Below, in pieces: positions 25,098-32,648 of a stretch of 43,112 bases of DNA (position 1 is the first letter of the stretch; every line of letters starts with the position of its first letter). The stretch comes from CAZISM01 sp964541895 (lineage in GTDB: Bacteria > Zhuqueibacterota > Zhuqueibacteria > Residuimicrobiales > Residuimicrobiaceae): the NCBI GenBank assembly GCA_964541895.1, contig CAZISM010000039.1, positions 1 through 43,112 of the forward strand, in the 5' to 3' direction. Both the position numbers and the translations under genes were made by a program. Below the pieces are notes generated by a model. That model was not told where the DNA came from. It worked only from the letters and a program-made list of their open reading frames with translations, and made no database searches.

Positions 25098-25549
25098 GCA
25101 AACGCGGCACAACCCGGCTGCTCCTGCTGATGTTGCTGATCGCCGGTGCAGCTCATGCCGGCCCGACCGTCCGGGACAGCGTCAAATCGCCGACCGGCGC
25201 CATGCTCCGCTCCCTGGCTGTGCCCGGCTGGGGGCAATGGTACAATGGCAAAAAATTTAAAGCCGTGCTCGCCGCCGGCGGTGAAATCGGCCTGGTGGCG
25301 GATGCCATCTGGCTGAACCAGCTGGCGGTGCGCGCCGGCAACGAATACGATCGCATGTACTACAAAGACAATCGCAGCCTGGCCATCTGGTGGCTGGCAG
25401 CGGTCATTCTCTACAGCATGGCCGATGCCTATGTGGACGCCCATCTCTACCACTTTGACGAAAACCCGGCGCTGAGCATGCGCCGGACCGCCGGTCCATG
25501 GGATCGACCGTCGCCGCGCATGGGCATTTCCGTTTCGGTTAACTTTTAA
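25094..25549 (+). CDS. DUF5683 family exported/membrane protein
   Basis: A 151-residue protein with an N-terminal signal-like segment (LLLLMLLIAGAAHA) and two further hydrophobic stretches (AVLAAGGEIGLVADAIWL and LAIWWLAAVILYSMADAYV). The block KSPTGAMLRSLAVPGWGQWYNGK is the hallmark of DUF5683, a family seen widely in FCB bacteria and with no assigned function. It overlaps ridA by four bases (ATGA) and is followed after 12 bp by an HD-domain gene. The C-terminal MGISVSVNF has the look of an outer-membrane beta-strand end, but this is a guess. Confidence 0.83.
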   Translation: MSKRGTTRLLLLMLLIAGAAHAGPTVRDSVKSPTGAMLRSLAVPGWGQWYNGKKFKAVLAAGGEIGLVADAIWLNQLAVRAGNEYDRMYYKDNRSLAIWWLAAVILYSMADAYVDAHLYHFDENPALSMRRTAGPWDRPSPRMGISVSVNF

Positions 25550-25561
25550 CGAGGATGCCGT

Positions 25562-26107
25562 ATGACCCGATCCGAAGCATTTACGCTTTCGCAATCCCGT
25601 TTCAGCAATAAAAATCTGTTCAAGCATGTGCTGGCCGTGGAAGCGGTCATGCGGGAATTGGCGATCCACTTTCAGCAGGATGTGGAAGCCTGGGGCCTGG
25701 CCGGGCTGTTGCATGACCTGGATTATGAAGAGACCATGAAAACGCCGGAACGTCACACGGCGATTACGCTGGAACTGTTAAAGCCGTATGACATTCCGCA
25801 GGAGATCCTGCACGCCATCCAGTGTCACAACAACATGGCGCCGCTCCAGAGCCTGATGGACAAAGCGCTCTATGCCGCCGATCCCGTCACCGGCCTGATC
25901 GTAGCCGCCGCCCTGATGCATCCGGATAAAAAGCTGGCGCCGGTGGACGTTGAATTCATCCTGCGCCGGTTCAAGGAAAAAAGTTTCGCCAAAGGCGCCA
26001 ACCGCGAACAGATCCAGAGCTGCAGCAACTTTGACCTGACGCTGGAAGAGTTCACCGGCATCGCCCTGCAGGGTATGCAAAAAATCAGCAGCGATCTGGG
26101 ACTCTGA
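25562..26107 (+). CDS. HD-domain metal-dependent phosphohydrolase
   Basis: A 181-residue cytoplasmic protein of the HDIG-type hydrolase group. Metal-binding residues are visible: His22 in LFKHVLAVE, the HD pair in GLLHDLDYE, His in ERHTAIT, His in IQCHNN, and Asp in YAADPVTG. Enzymes of this kind hydrolyse nucleotides or phosphorylated small molecules; the substrate is unknown here. AGGA lies shortly before the ATG. It lies between the DUF5683 gene and a YfiM-like gene in one packed run; only 1 bp separates it from the next gene. Confidence 0.88.
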   Translation: MTRSEAFTLSQSRFSNKNLFKHVLAVEAVMRELAIHFQQDVEAWGLAGLLHDLDYEETMKTPERHTAITLELLKPYDIPQEILHAIQCHNNMAPLQSLMDKALYAADPVTGLIVAAALMHPDKKLAPVDVEFILRRFKEKSFAKGANREQIQSCSNFDLTLEEFTGIALQGMQKISSDLGL

Positions 26108-26108
26108 G

Positions 26109-26486
26109 ATGCGCCTGATGTTCTGCCTCTTGCTGCTGCCCCTGGTGCTGATAGCGCAATCGACCGGCGATAGCACCAGGATACAGCATCCTCTTCCGGC
26201 CGGGAGTGATTTCTGGATCGCCAAAGATAAAGCAGACCATCTGGTAGCCTCTGCCTTTCTCGTCGGCCTGGGCTACTATGCGCACAACCGGGAATGGCAT
26301 CAAAGCCAAGCCGCCAGCCGCCGCAACGCCGTGCTCTTTTCCCTGTCGTTCGGACTGGCCAAGGAAGCCTACGATCAGTACTATCGAAAAAGCAAAGCCA
26401 GCTGGAAAGATCTGCTCGCCGATGCGGCCGGGTGCCTGCTCGGCTATGCGGCTCTGCGTGCGGGCTATGGCCACAACTCACGATAG
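26109..26486 (+). CDS. YfiM/DUF2279-like exported protein
   Basis: A 125-residue protein with an N-terminal signal segment (MRLMFCLLLLPLVLIA) and a DKADHLVASAFLVGLGYY block, then LSFGLAKEAYDQYY and SWKDLLADAAGCLLGY. The order DKxxH, KExYD and W-DLxAD resembles the YfiM/DUF2279 group of envelope proteins, which have no established activity. No lipobox cysteine is evident in a standard place. It probably sits at the membrane. It starts 1 bp after the HD gene. Confidence 0.7.
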   Translation: MRLMFCLLLLPLVLIAQSTGDSTRIQHPLPAGSDFWIAKDKADHLVASAFLVGLGYYAHNREWHQSQAASRRNAVLFSLSFGLAKEAYDQYYRKSKASWKDLLADAAGCLLGYAALRAGYGHNSR

Positions 26487-26519
26487 ACGCAGGTCCGGGA
26501 TCGAACAAGGAAACACTAT

Positions 26520-27443
26520 TTGCAGAAAACTCGTAACACCAAAGCCCAGGCTTCATTGTCCCGTTATGCCTGGATTTCCATTGCTGCCGCGCTGGCCACC
26601 ATTGCGCTAAAATCAGCCGCTTATCTGTTAACCGGCTCCGTGGGCTTGCTGTCCGATGCCATCGAATCTCTGGTGAATCTGGTCGGCGCTGTAATGGCTC
26701 TGGCCATGCTCACGATCGCCAGCGAGCCGGAAGACGAAGAGCACGCCTTCGGGCACAGCAAGGCCGAATATTTCTCCTCCGGCGTGGAAGGCACCTTGAT
26801 CATGCTGGCGGCCATCAGCATTGCCGTGACCGCCATAAATCGCCTTTGGCATCCGCAGCCGCTGGAAAAAATCAGCCTGGGCGTTGCCGTCTCTGTGGCC
26901 GCCTCGGCCATCAACGGCAGCGTCGCTTTCATTTTGCAGCGTGCGGCCGTCCGCTACGAATCCATCACCTTAAAAGCGGATGCCCAGCATTTGCTGACGG
27001 ACGTATGGACATCGGCCGGTGTGCTGGCCGCCATCGGATTGGTGGCCCTGACCCACTGGACCTGGTTGGATCCTCTTATCGCCCTGGCGGTGGCGGCCAA
27101 TATCAGCCGAATCGGCGGTCGCATCGTCCGTGAATCCATTCAGGGCCTGATGGATACCGCGCTGCCGACCGGCGAAGTGGCCACCATTCGCGCCATCCTC
27201 GACAGCTATGCGGAACAGGGCATTGGATTTCATGCGTTGCGCACGCGTCAGGCCGGCAGTCGTCGCTTTGTCTATTTTCACATTCAAGCCCCCGGGGGCT
27301 GGACTATTCACCACGGGCACAGTATATTGGAAAAGATCGAATCCGACATCCGACAAGCGCTACGCAATGTCACCATCTGGTCGCACCTGGAATCCCTCGA
27401 TGATCCGCGCTCGTTCCAGGACCAATATCTGGACCGTTATTGA
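26520..27443 (+). CDS. Cation diffusion facilitator family metal transporter
   Basis: A 307-residue CDF antiporter predicted to export divalent metal in exchange for protons. Membrane helices fill about residues 16-210, with a cytoplasmic C-terminal domain after that. The conserved H-x-FGHSKAE block follows helix 2 (His75). By alignment on that block, the transport-site residues are Glu49 and Asn53 in helix 2 (SDAIESLVN) and His157/Asp161 in helix 5 (HLLTD), unlike the Asp-Asp/His-Asp of FieF-type exporters. The start is TTG 26520, with AAGGA about 8 nt upstream. It lies between the YfiM-like gene and purF. The metal (Zn, Fe, Mn or Co) cannot be assigned. Confidence 0.92.
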   Translation: MQKTRNTKAQASLSRYAWISIAAALATIALKSAAYLLTGSVGLLSDAIESLVNLVGAVMALAMLTIASEPEDEEHAFGHSKAEYFSSGVEGTLIMLAAISIAVTAINRLWHPQPLEKISLGVAVSVAASAINGSVAFILQRAAVRYESITLKADAQHLLTDVWTSAGVLAAIGLVALTHWTWLDPLIALAVAANISRIGGRIVRESIQGLMDTALPTGEVATIRAILDSYAEQGIGFHALRTRQAGSRRFVYFHIQAPGGWTIHHGHSILEKIESDIRQALRNVTIWSHLESLDDPRSFQDQYLDRY

Positions 27444-27457
27444 GTCAAGAGAGGTAT

Positions 27458-28882
27458 ATGTATCAGCTATCTGAAACAGAGATCCTGGATAAACCCAGAT
27501 CCAATTGCGGCGTCATCGCCGTTTACGGAGCCAATGACGCCGCCCGCCTTGCCCATCTGGGCATATACGCCCAACAACATCGAGGCCAGGAGAGCGCCGG
27601 CATCGTCGCCAGCGACGGCCACCACGTCCACCGCCACGTCGGCCGCGGCCTGGTCATGGATGCATTTTCCGATGCGAAAATATTTGATACGCTGACCGGT
27701 CATCTGGCCATCGGCCACAACCGCTACTCCACGACCGGCGCGTCCATGCTGCAGAATGCGCAGCCCATTCTCGTCAATTTCAAGAACGGCCCCTTTGCCA
27801 TCGCTCACAACGGCAACCTCACCAACTCTGGCCTGATGCGCGACCACCTGGAAGAACAGGGCTCGCTTTTTCAAACCAGCACCGACACCGAAGTGATCCC
27901 GCACCTCATCGCCCGCTCCGGCGCACCGACGCTGACGGAAAAAATCATCGATGCGCTGCGCCAGGTTCGTGGCGCCTTTTCATTGGTGATGCTGACAACG
28001 GATCGCATCTATGCCTGTCGGGACCGTCACGGCGTGCGCCCGCTCTGCATCGGCAAAAAAGACCGAGCCTGGTTCGTCAGTTCCGAAACCTGCGCGCTGG
28101 ATCTCCTGCGCGCCGAGGTCATTCGCGACGTCCGCCCCGGCGAGCTGGTGGAAATCGGACCGGAAGGGCTGCGCTCCTATGAAATTGAACCCCCCTCAGC
28201 CCGCCACGCCTGTATCTTTGAATTCATCTACTTTGCACGGCCGGACAGCCGCATCTACAACGACAACGTCGACCGCGTTCGCCGTAAACTGGGCAAGAAC
28301 CTCGCCCTGGAAAGCCCGGTGGATGCCGACATCGTCATCTCGGTTCCGGATTCCAGCAACACCGCCGCCGTGGGTTTTTCACGACGCTCTGAGCTAAAGT
28401 TCGAACTGGGCCTGATCCGCAACCATTATGTCGGCCGCACCTTTATCCATCCGCAACAGGATATGCGCGATTTCAGCGTGCGGGTGAAATTCAACGTGGT
28501 CAAAGGCGTTCTCAACGGTCGCCGCGTGGTGCTGGTGGAAGATTCCATTGTGCGCGGCACCACGTTACGGCAACTGGTGCGACTGGTGCGCAATGCCGGC
28601 GCCACCGAGGTGCATGTGCGGGTGAGCTCGCCGCCCATCATTTCGCCGTGCTTTTACGGCATGGATTTTCCCAGCAAAAGCGAACTGATCGCTTCCAATC
28701 TCAGCGTTCCGGAAATAGAGAAATACCTGGAATGTGACAGCCTGGCCTATTTGACGATGGATGGATTGATGAACTCTGTTTCCCATGAAGAGGGCGGTTT
28801 CTGCGCCGCCTGCTTTAACGGTCAGTATCCCATCGCCATCGAGGACAAAATCGGCAAATTTCAGCACGAGATCGCAACCTGA
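27458..28882 (+). CDS. purF: Amidophosphoribosyltransferase
   Basis: A 474-residue enzyme for the first committed step of purine synthesis: PRPP plus glutamine gives phosphoribosylamine. The start at 27458 (AAGAGAGG upstream) leaves a 16-residue propeptide before catalytic Cys17 in SNCGVIAVYG, which is normally exposed by self-cleavage. The glutaminase domain has QQHRGQESAGI and HNRYSTTG. The phosphoribosyltransferase domain has VVLVEDSIVRGTT. Cysteines in ACIFEF, SPCFYG and FCAACF match the [4Fe-4S] ligands of the Bacillus-type enzyme, implying oxygen sensitivity. Its stop overlaps the next start (TGATG), coupling it to the prenyltransferase gene. Confidence 0.97.
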   Translation: MYQLSETEILDKPRSNCGVIAVYGANDAARLAHLGIYAQQHRGQESAGIVASDGHHVHRHVGRGLVMDAFSDAKIFDTLTGHLAIGHNRYSTTGASMLQNAQPILVNFKNGPFAIAHNGNLTNSGLMRDHLEEQGSLFQTSTDTEVIPHLIARSGAPTLTEKIIDALRQVRGAFSLVMLTTDRIYACRDRHGVRPLCIGKKDRAWFVSSETCALDLLRAEVIRDVRPGELVEIGPEGLRSYEIEPPSARHACIFEFIYFARPDSRIYNDNVDRVRRKLGKNLALESPVDADIVISVPDSSNTAAVGFSRRSELKFELGLIRNHYVGRTFIHPQQDMRDFSVRVKFNVVKGVLNGRRVVLVEDSIVRGTTLRQLVRLVRNAGATEVHVRVSSPPIISPCFYGMDFPSKSELIASNLSVPEIEKYLECDSLAYLTMDGLMNSVSHEEGGFCAACFNGQYPIAIEDKIGKFQHEIAT

Positions 28883-29808
28883 TGCCCGCTGCTCTGCTTA
28901 AAACCCTGGATTACTTTTTCGTCCTGCGGCCGACGCTGTTTTTTCCGGTGTGGACCGTCGCCCTGCTCGGCTATGTCAGAGCCGAACCGTTCGCGGATCA
29001 ACCGGTGAGCGGTTTGTCAGTAACGCTCTCTGTCGCCGCCCTGACCAGTGTGATGGGAGCCTCCTTTGTTCTCAATCAGATTGCCGATATCGTTTCGGAC
29101 CGGCTCAACCATAAACTGTACCTGATCGCCAGCGGCGACATCCCAACCGTCGCCGCATGGATTGAAACGCTGGTTCTTGCGCTCCTGCCCATCGGACTGA
29201 GCGCCGTTTTGCGACCGGATCTGGCCCTGCTGCTCGGACTGGTGTTTCTCGTGACCGGTGTGGCCTACAGCATGAAACCTTTTATGCTCAAAGATCGCCC
29301 CCTGGCCGGACTGCTCACCAATCTGCTGGGCGCGTTGCTCATCTTTGGCTTTGGCTGGTGCGTGCGCGCTTCGCTCCAGATCGCCACGCTGACAGCGGCG
29401 ATCCCGTATCTTTTAGGCGTGCTCGCCGTATATTTATACACCACGATTCCAGACATGGAAGGAGACCGCGCCGCAGGCAAACGAACCGTCGCCGTGGTCA
29501 TGAGTGCGCGATGGGTCATCCTGGCCGGCGGTGTCAGCAACGCCGCCGCCCTGGCTGCCGCCATTCTCCTGCGCGATCCCGGGGTTATGGTCACTACCGG
29601 CCTCAGCCTCTATTTTTATGTTCGCACGGCTCGTCGCCGGCAGGTAAGCGACGTCCTGCACACCGTCAAGATGGCGACGCTGTTTTTATCCATGGTGGTG
29701 GTCTATTACTTTCCGCTCTATCTGGCGGTGCTGGCGTTTGTGTTTTTCTTCAGCAAGTGGTATTACCGGGTGCGTTTTAAAATCATTTATCCTAGCCTGA
29801 GAACATGA
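28882..29808 (+). CDS. UbiA-superfamily prenyltransferase, possibly digeranylgeranylglyceryl phosphate synthase-like
   Basis: A 308-residue intramembrane prenyltransferase with about eight or nine hydrophobic segments. The two Asp-rich Mg-diphosphate motifs are present: NQIADIVSDRLN (about residues 71-82) and IPDMEGDRAAGKRT (about 189-202). A SGDIP segment follows the first motif, as in enzymes that prenylate glyceryl phosphate. UbiA enzymes also make menaquinone, heme O and chlorophyll. What narrows the choice here is the neighbourhood: ferredoxin, geranylgeranyl reductase and a CDP-alcohol phosphatidyltransferase follow with overlapping codons. That combination fits archaeal-type ether lipid synthesis, which has been reported as a potential of FCB bacteria (inference). 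Confidence 0.85.
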   Translation: MPAALLKTLDYFFVLRPTLFFPVWTVALLGYVRAEPFADQPVSGLSVTLSVAALTSVMGASFVLNQIADIVSDRLNHKLYLIASGDIPTVAAWIETLVLALLPIGLSAVLRPDLALLLGLVFLVTGVAYSMKPFMLKDRPLAGLLTNLLGALLIFGFGWCVRASLQIATLTAAIPYLLGVLAVYLYTTIPDMEGDRAAGKRTVAVVMSARWVILAGGVSNAAALAAAILLRDPGVMVTTGLSLYFYVRTARRRQVSDVLHTVKMATLFLSMVVVYYFPLYLAVLAFVFFFSKWYYRVRFKIIYPSLRT

Positions 29809-29990
29809 CCCAGATCAACTGTGTACAGAATCGTTGCGACTATTGCGGCACATGTGTGGCGGTATGTCCCCACGACGCCATCGAACTCTGGGAATCCGAA
29901 TGGGTGCTCATTCCCGAGCGCTGCACAGCCTGCGGATTTTGCGTCCAGGTCTGTCCGGTCGCTGCCCTGGAGGCGAACGATGATCACTGA
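29805..29990 (+). CDS. Two-cluster [4Fe-4S] ferredoxin
   Basis: A 61-residue ferredoxin with two complete CxxCxxCxxxCP motifs, CDYCGTCVAVCP (from Cys11) and CTACGFCVQVCP, each able to hold one [4Fe-4S] cluster as in clostridial-type ferredoxins. It overlaps the UbiA gene by four bases (ATGA) and the reductase gene by eleven bases. That position argues it is the dedicated electron donor of the reductase. In methanogenic archaea a ferredoxin is known to supply electrons to geranylgeranyl reductase, and its gene can lie beside it. Confidence 0.95.
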   Translation: MTQINCVQNRCDYCGTCVAVCPHDAIELWESEWVLIPERCTACGFCVQVCPVAALEANDDH

Positions 29991-31152
29991 GTGCGACGTC
30001 ATTGTGGTCGGTGCCGGACCGGCCGGCTGTATGAGCGCCTGGCAGGCGGCCCAGAACGGGGCGCGCGTGGTGCTGCTGGAAAAAGATCGTGAAGCCGGCG
30101 TGCCGGTGCGCTGCGCCGAAGGCGTGGGGGAAATGCAATTTCGTCGCCTTTTCCCGGATCCGCCGCCAACCTGGATCAGCCAGCGCATCAGCAAAGCGGT
30201 CATTCATGCACCCTCCGGCGCCGAGGTTGAACTCGCCGGCCAAAAGACCGGCCTGATCCTGAATCGCAAAGCCTTTGAATTCGACCTCGCCGGCCTTGCC
30301 GTCTCCGCAGGCGCCGAACTTTACACAAAAGCGTATGCGCACAGTCTGTTCTTTGAGCAGGACCGCATTGCCGGCGTGCACGTGGAGCGATTAGGACAAC
30401 GCTACACCGTGCACGCCCCGCTGGTGATCGGCGCCGACGGCGTGGAATCCAGGGTAGGCCGCTGGGCCGGCCTGGATACACGCACCCGGCTTCAGGATAT
30501 GGAGACCTGCGCCCAGGTTCTGGCCGGACCGCTGGATGTCGATATGGAGACCGTCCATTTTTATTTTTCCGAACAGCTGGCGCCCGGCGGCTATGCCTGG
30601 ATTTTTCCCAAAGGCAACGGCCTGGCCAACATCGGCCTGGGCGTGGCCGGCCACTGCGCCGCAACTGTGCGGCCTCAGGCATCACTGCAACGGTTTCTGC
30701 AGATCCATTTTCCACAGGTGCGCAGCTTTTCGTTCACCTGCGGCGGCGTGCCCTGCCCACCGCCGCTCAAAACCATCGTCACCGACGGCTGCCTGCTGGC
30801 CGGCGATGCCGCTCATCAGGTTAATCCCATGACAGGCGCCGGCATCGTTACCGCCCTGCAAGCCGGCCGGCTCGCCGGCCGGATCGCCGCCGAAGCCGTA
30901 CGCAACCGCGATGTCTCCAGGGCCTTCCTGCGCACCTATGAACAGAGCTGGCACTCGGGCGACGGCGCCAAACAGGAACACTTTTATCGGTTGAAAAAAT
31001 TCTCCCTCGGCCTCCACGACGACCAACTGAATGCCCTGGCCGATGTCATCCTAAAATTGCCGTTTGAAAAGAGAACGATTCTCAATATATTTCGTAATGC
31101 CGTGCTGCATAAACCATCTCTCCTGTGGGACGTCCTTCGAGTCTTTACATGA
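29980..31152 (+). CDS. Geranylgeranyl reductase family FAD protein
   Basis: A 390-residue flavoprotein that reduces isoprenoid double bonds. The start ATG 29980 has GGAGG upstream (near 29969); codons further upstream in this frame belong to the overlapping ferredoxin region. Features: an FAD dinucleotide fold IVVGAGPAGC at the N-terminus, CAEGVGE, LVIGADGVESRVGRWAG, the family pattern GGYAWIFPKGNGLANIGLG (YxWxFPK), and the second FAD block LLAGDAAHQVNPMTGAGI. Candidate substrates are geranylgeranyl chains of archaeal-type ether lipids, menaquinone side chains or (bacterio)chlorophyll precursors. No pigment gene is nearby, and the next gene handles CDP-alcohols, favouring lipids. Confidence 0.92.
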   Translation: MITECDVIVVGAGPAGCMSAWQAAQNGARVVLLEKDREAGVPVRCAEGVGEMQFRRLFPDPPPTWISQRISKAVIHAPSGAEVELAGQKTGLILNRKAFEFDLAGLAVSAGAELYTKAYAHSLFFEQDRIAGVHVERLGQRYTVHAPLVIGADGVESRVGRWAGLDTRTRLQDMETCAQVLAGPLDVDMETVHFYFSEQLAPGGYAWIFPKGNGLANIGLGVAGHCAATVRPQASLQRFLQIHFPQVRSFSFTCGGVPCPPPLKTIVTDGCLLAGDAAHQVNPMTGAGIVTALQAGRLAGRIAAEAVRNRDVSRAFLRTYEQSWHSGDGAKQEHFYRLKKFSLGLHDDQLNALADVILKLPFEKRTILNIFRNAVLHKPSLLWDVLRVFT

Positions 31153-31718
31153 GAAAAACGATGGAAATTCTTGAACTGGTAAGAAAAGATCCGCACACAA
31201 TGAGCATTCCCAACTTGTTGTCGTTATCACGACTGCTGCTGCTGCCTTTCATTTGCTACGCCATTACGCTGGACTCCAGCGCCGGCAATATCACAGCGCT
31301 GATCCTGATGATACTCTCCGGCCTGACCGATTTTTTTGACGGCTATCTGGCGCGCCATCTCGATCAACGCTCCCATCTGGGCCGCATACTCGATCCGCTG
31401 CTGGACAAAATATCGGTGGCGGTGCTTATGCTCTTTCTCGCCGCCTATCGGCCGTTGCCCTACTGGTATGCCGGCCTGGTCATCGGCCGCGATCTGCTGA
31501 TCCTGATCGCCGCCGTCAGCCTGGTCAACAGAGTCAAGATCGTAGTGGAATCCAATTTCCTCGGCAAGTGCACCCTGGTATCCTTCCTGGCGGTGATCGT
31601 GCTCTACATTTTAGACTGGCATCCGATGAATCAGGTGTCGATGTGGATCTCCACCCTCCTCGTCCCGCTCACCCTGATCAGCTACTTTAAACGGTTTCGG
31701 AACATGGTCACCCCATAA
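31149..31718 (+). CDS. CDP-alcohol phosphatidyltransferase
   Basis: A 189-residue membrane enzyme that displaces CMP from a CDP-activated lipid with an alcohol such as glycerol phosphate, inositol phosphate or serine. The full catalytic signature is present: DGYLAR, eight residues, G-RIL, D-PLL-D (the DGxxARx8GxxxDxxxD motif). About five to six hydrophobic segments surround it. The start at 31149 overlaps the reductase stop (ATGA); ATG 31161 is an alternative. It looks like PgsA-type phosphatidylglycerophosphate synthase, but its place beside isoprenoid lipid genes makes an archaetidyl-type substrate possible. It is followed after 12 bp by ftsY. Confidence 0.9.
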   Translation: MRKTMEILELVRKDPHTMSIPNLLSLSRLLLLPFICYAITLDSSAGNITALILMILSGLTDFFDGYLARHLDQRSHLGRILDPLLDKISVAVLMLFLAAYRPLPYWYAGLVIGRDLLILIAAVSLVNRVKIVVESNFLGKCTLVSFLAVIVLYILDWHPMNQVSMWISTLLVPLTLISYFKRFRNMVTP

Positions 31719-31730
31719 CAAGGAAAAGGT

Positions 31731-32648
31731 GTGTTGTCGCTATTTCAAAAACTGCAATCCGGTTTACAGAAAACAAAATCAACGCTGGTGGACGGCCTGC
31801 AGCGCGTCATTCAGCAGGCGCGCGGTCTGGACGAACAGCTGCTCGAGCAGCTGGAGGAACAGCTGCTGCTCGCCGATGTCGGCTATGATACCGTGGAACT
31901 GGTCATCTCCCGCCTGCGCAAACGCGCCAAAGAAGACGGCGCCTTTCAGGCCGACCAGGTGCTGGCCGTATTGAAAAAAGAACTGAATGAACAGCTGAAC
32001 CTCGTCAGCCATGGGCCGCTGCAGCCGGATCAGGCCAAACCGTTTGTGATCAGCATCATCGGCGTCAACGGCACCGGAAAAACCACGACCGTGGGCAAAC
32101 TGGCCAATGCGCTGGCCAAACAGGAACGCAAGGTGCTGGTGGCCGCCGCCGACACCTTTCGCGCCGCCGCCATCGAACAGCTGGATATCTGGCGCCATCG
32201 CGCCGGCGTCGATCTGGTCCACGCCCAATCCGGCGCTGATCCGGCCGCCGTCGCCTTTGATGCACTCAAGGCCGCCATGACCCGACAAACAGACGTTCTT
32301 TTGATCGATACCGCCGGTCGCCTCCATACCAAAGGCAACCTCATGGCGGAATTGACCAAAGTGCACAAGGTCCTGGAACGGCAGTGCCCCGGCGCTCCCC
32401 ATGAAGTGCTGCTGGTCATCGACGCCACCACCGGACAAAACGGGCTGACACAGGCCAAAGAGTTCACCAAAGCGGTGCCCGTGACCGGCCTGGTCATCAC
32501 CAAACTCGACGGCACCGCCAAAGGCGGTATCGTGTTCGCCATCGTGCGCGAACTGTCCATCCCTATCCGCTACATCGGCCTCGGCGAGGGGATCGATGAT
32601 CTTGAACCGTTCGTTGCACATGACTTTATCGAGGCGCTGTTCCAATGA
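31731..32648 (+). CDS. ftsY: Signal recognition particle receptor FtsY
   Basis: A 305-residue SRP GTPase that docks SRP-ribosome complexes at the membrane. The N domain (about 1-100) is followed by the G domain with P-loop GVNGTGKTTTVGKLA, AADTFRAAAIEQL, DTAGRLHTKGNLMAEL, TKLDGTAKGG and GLGEGIDDLEPF. The long acidic A domain of the E. coli protein is absent, and the amphipathic N-terminus (LSLFQKLQSGLQKTK) would mediate membrane contact. The GTG start is preceded by AAGGAAAAGG. Its last codons overlap the rimO start as ATGA. Confidence 0.97.
   Translation: MLSLFQKLQSGLQKTKSTLVDGLQRVIQQARGLDEQLLEQLEEQLLLADVGYDTVELVISRLRKRAKEDGAFQADQVLAVLKKELNEQLNLVSHGPLQPDQAKPFVISIIGVNGTGKTTTVGKLANALAKQERKVLVAAADTFRAAAIEQLDIWRHRAGVDLVHAQSGADPAAVAFDALKAAMTRQTDVLLIDTAGRLHTKGNLMAELTKVHKVLERQCPGAPHEVLLVIDATTGQNGLTQAKEFTKAVPVTGLVITKLDGTAKGGIVFAIVRELSIPIRYIGLGEGIDDLEPFVAHDFIEALFQ

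Noticed and set aside
28882..31152. (Bacterio)chlorophyll synthase and reductase pair (BchG/BchP)
   Set aside because: UbiA plus GGR also occurs in pigment clusters, but no pigment gene is near, and the CDP-alcohol transferase and ferredoxin fit lipid synthesis better. Not fully excluded.
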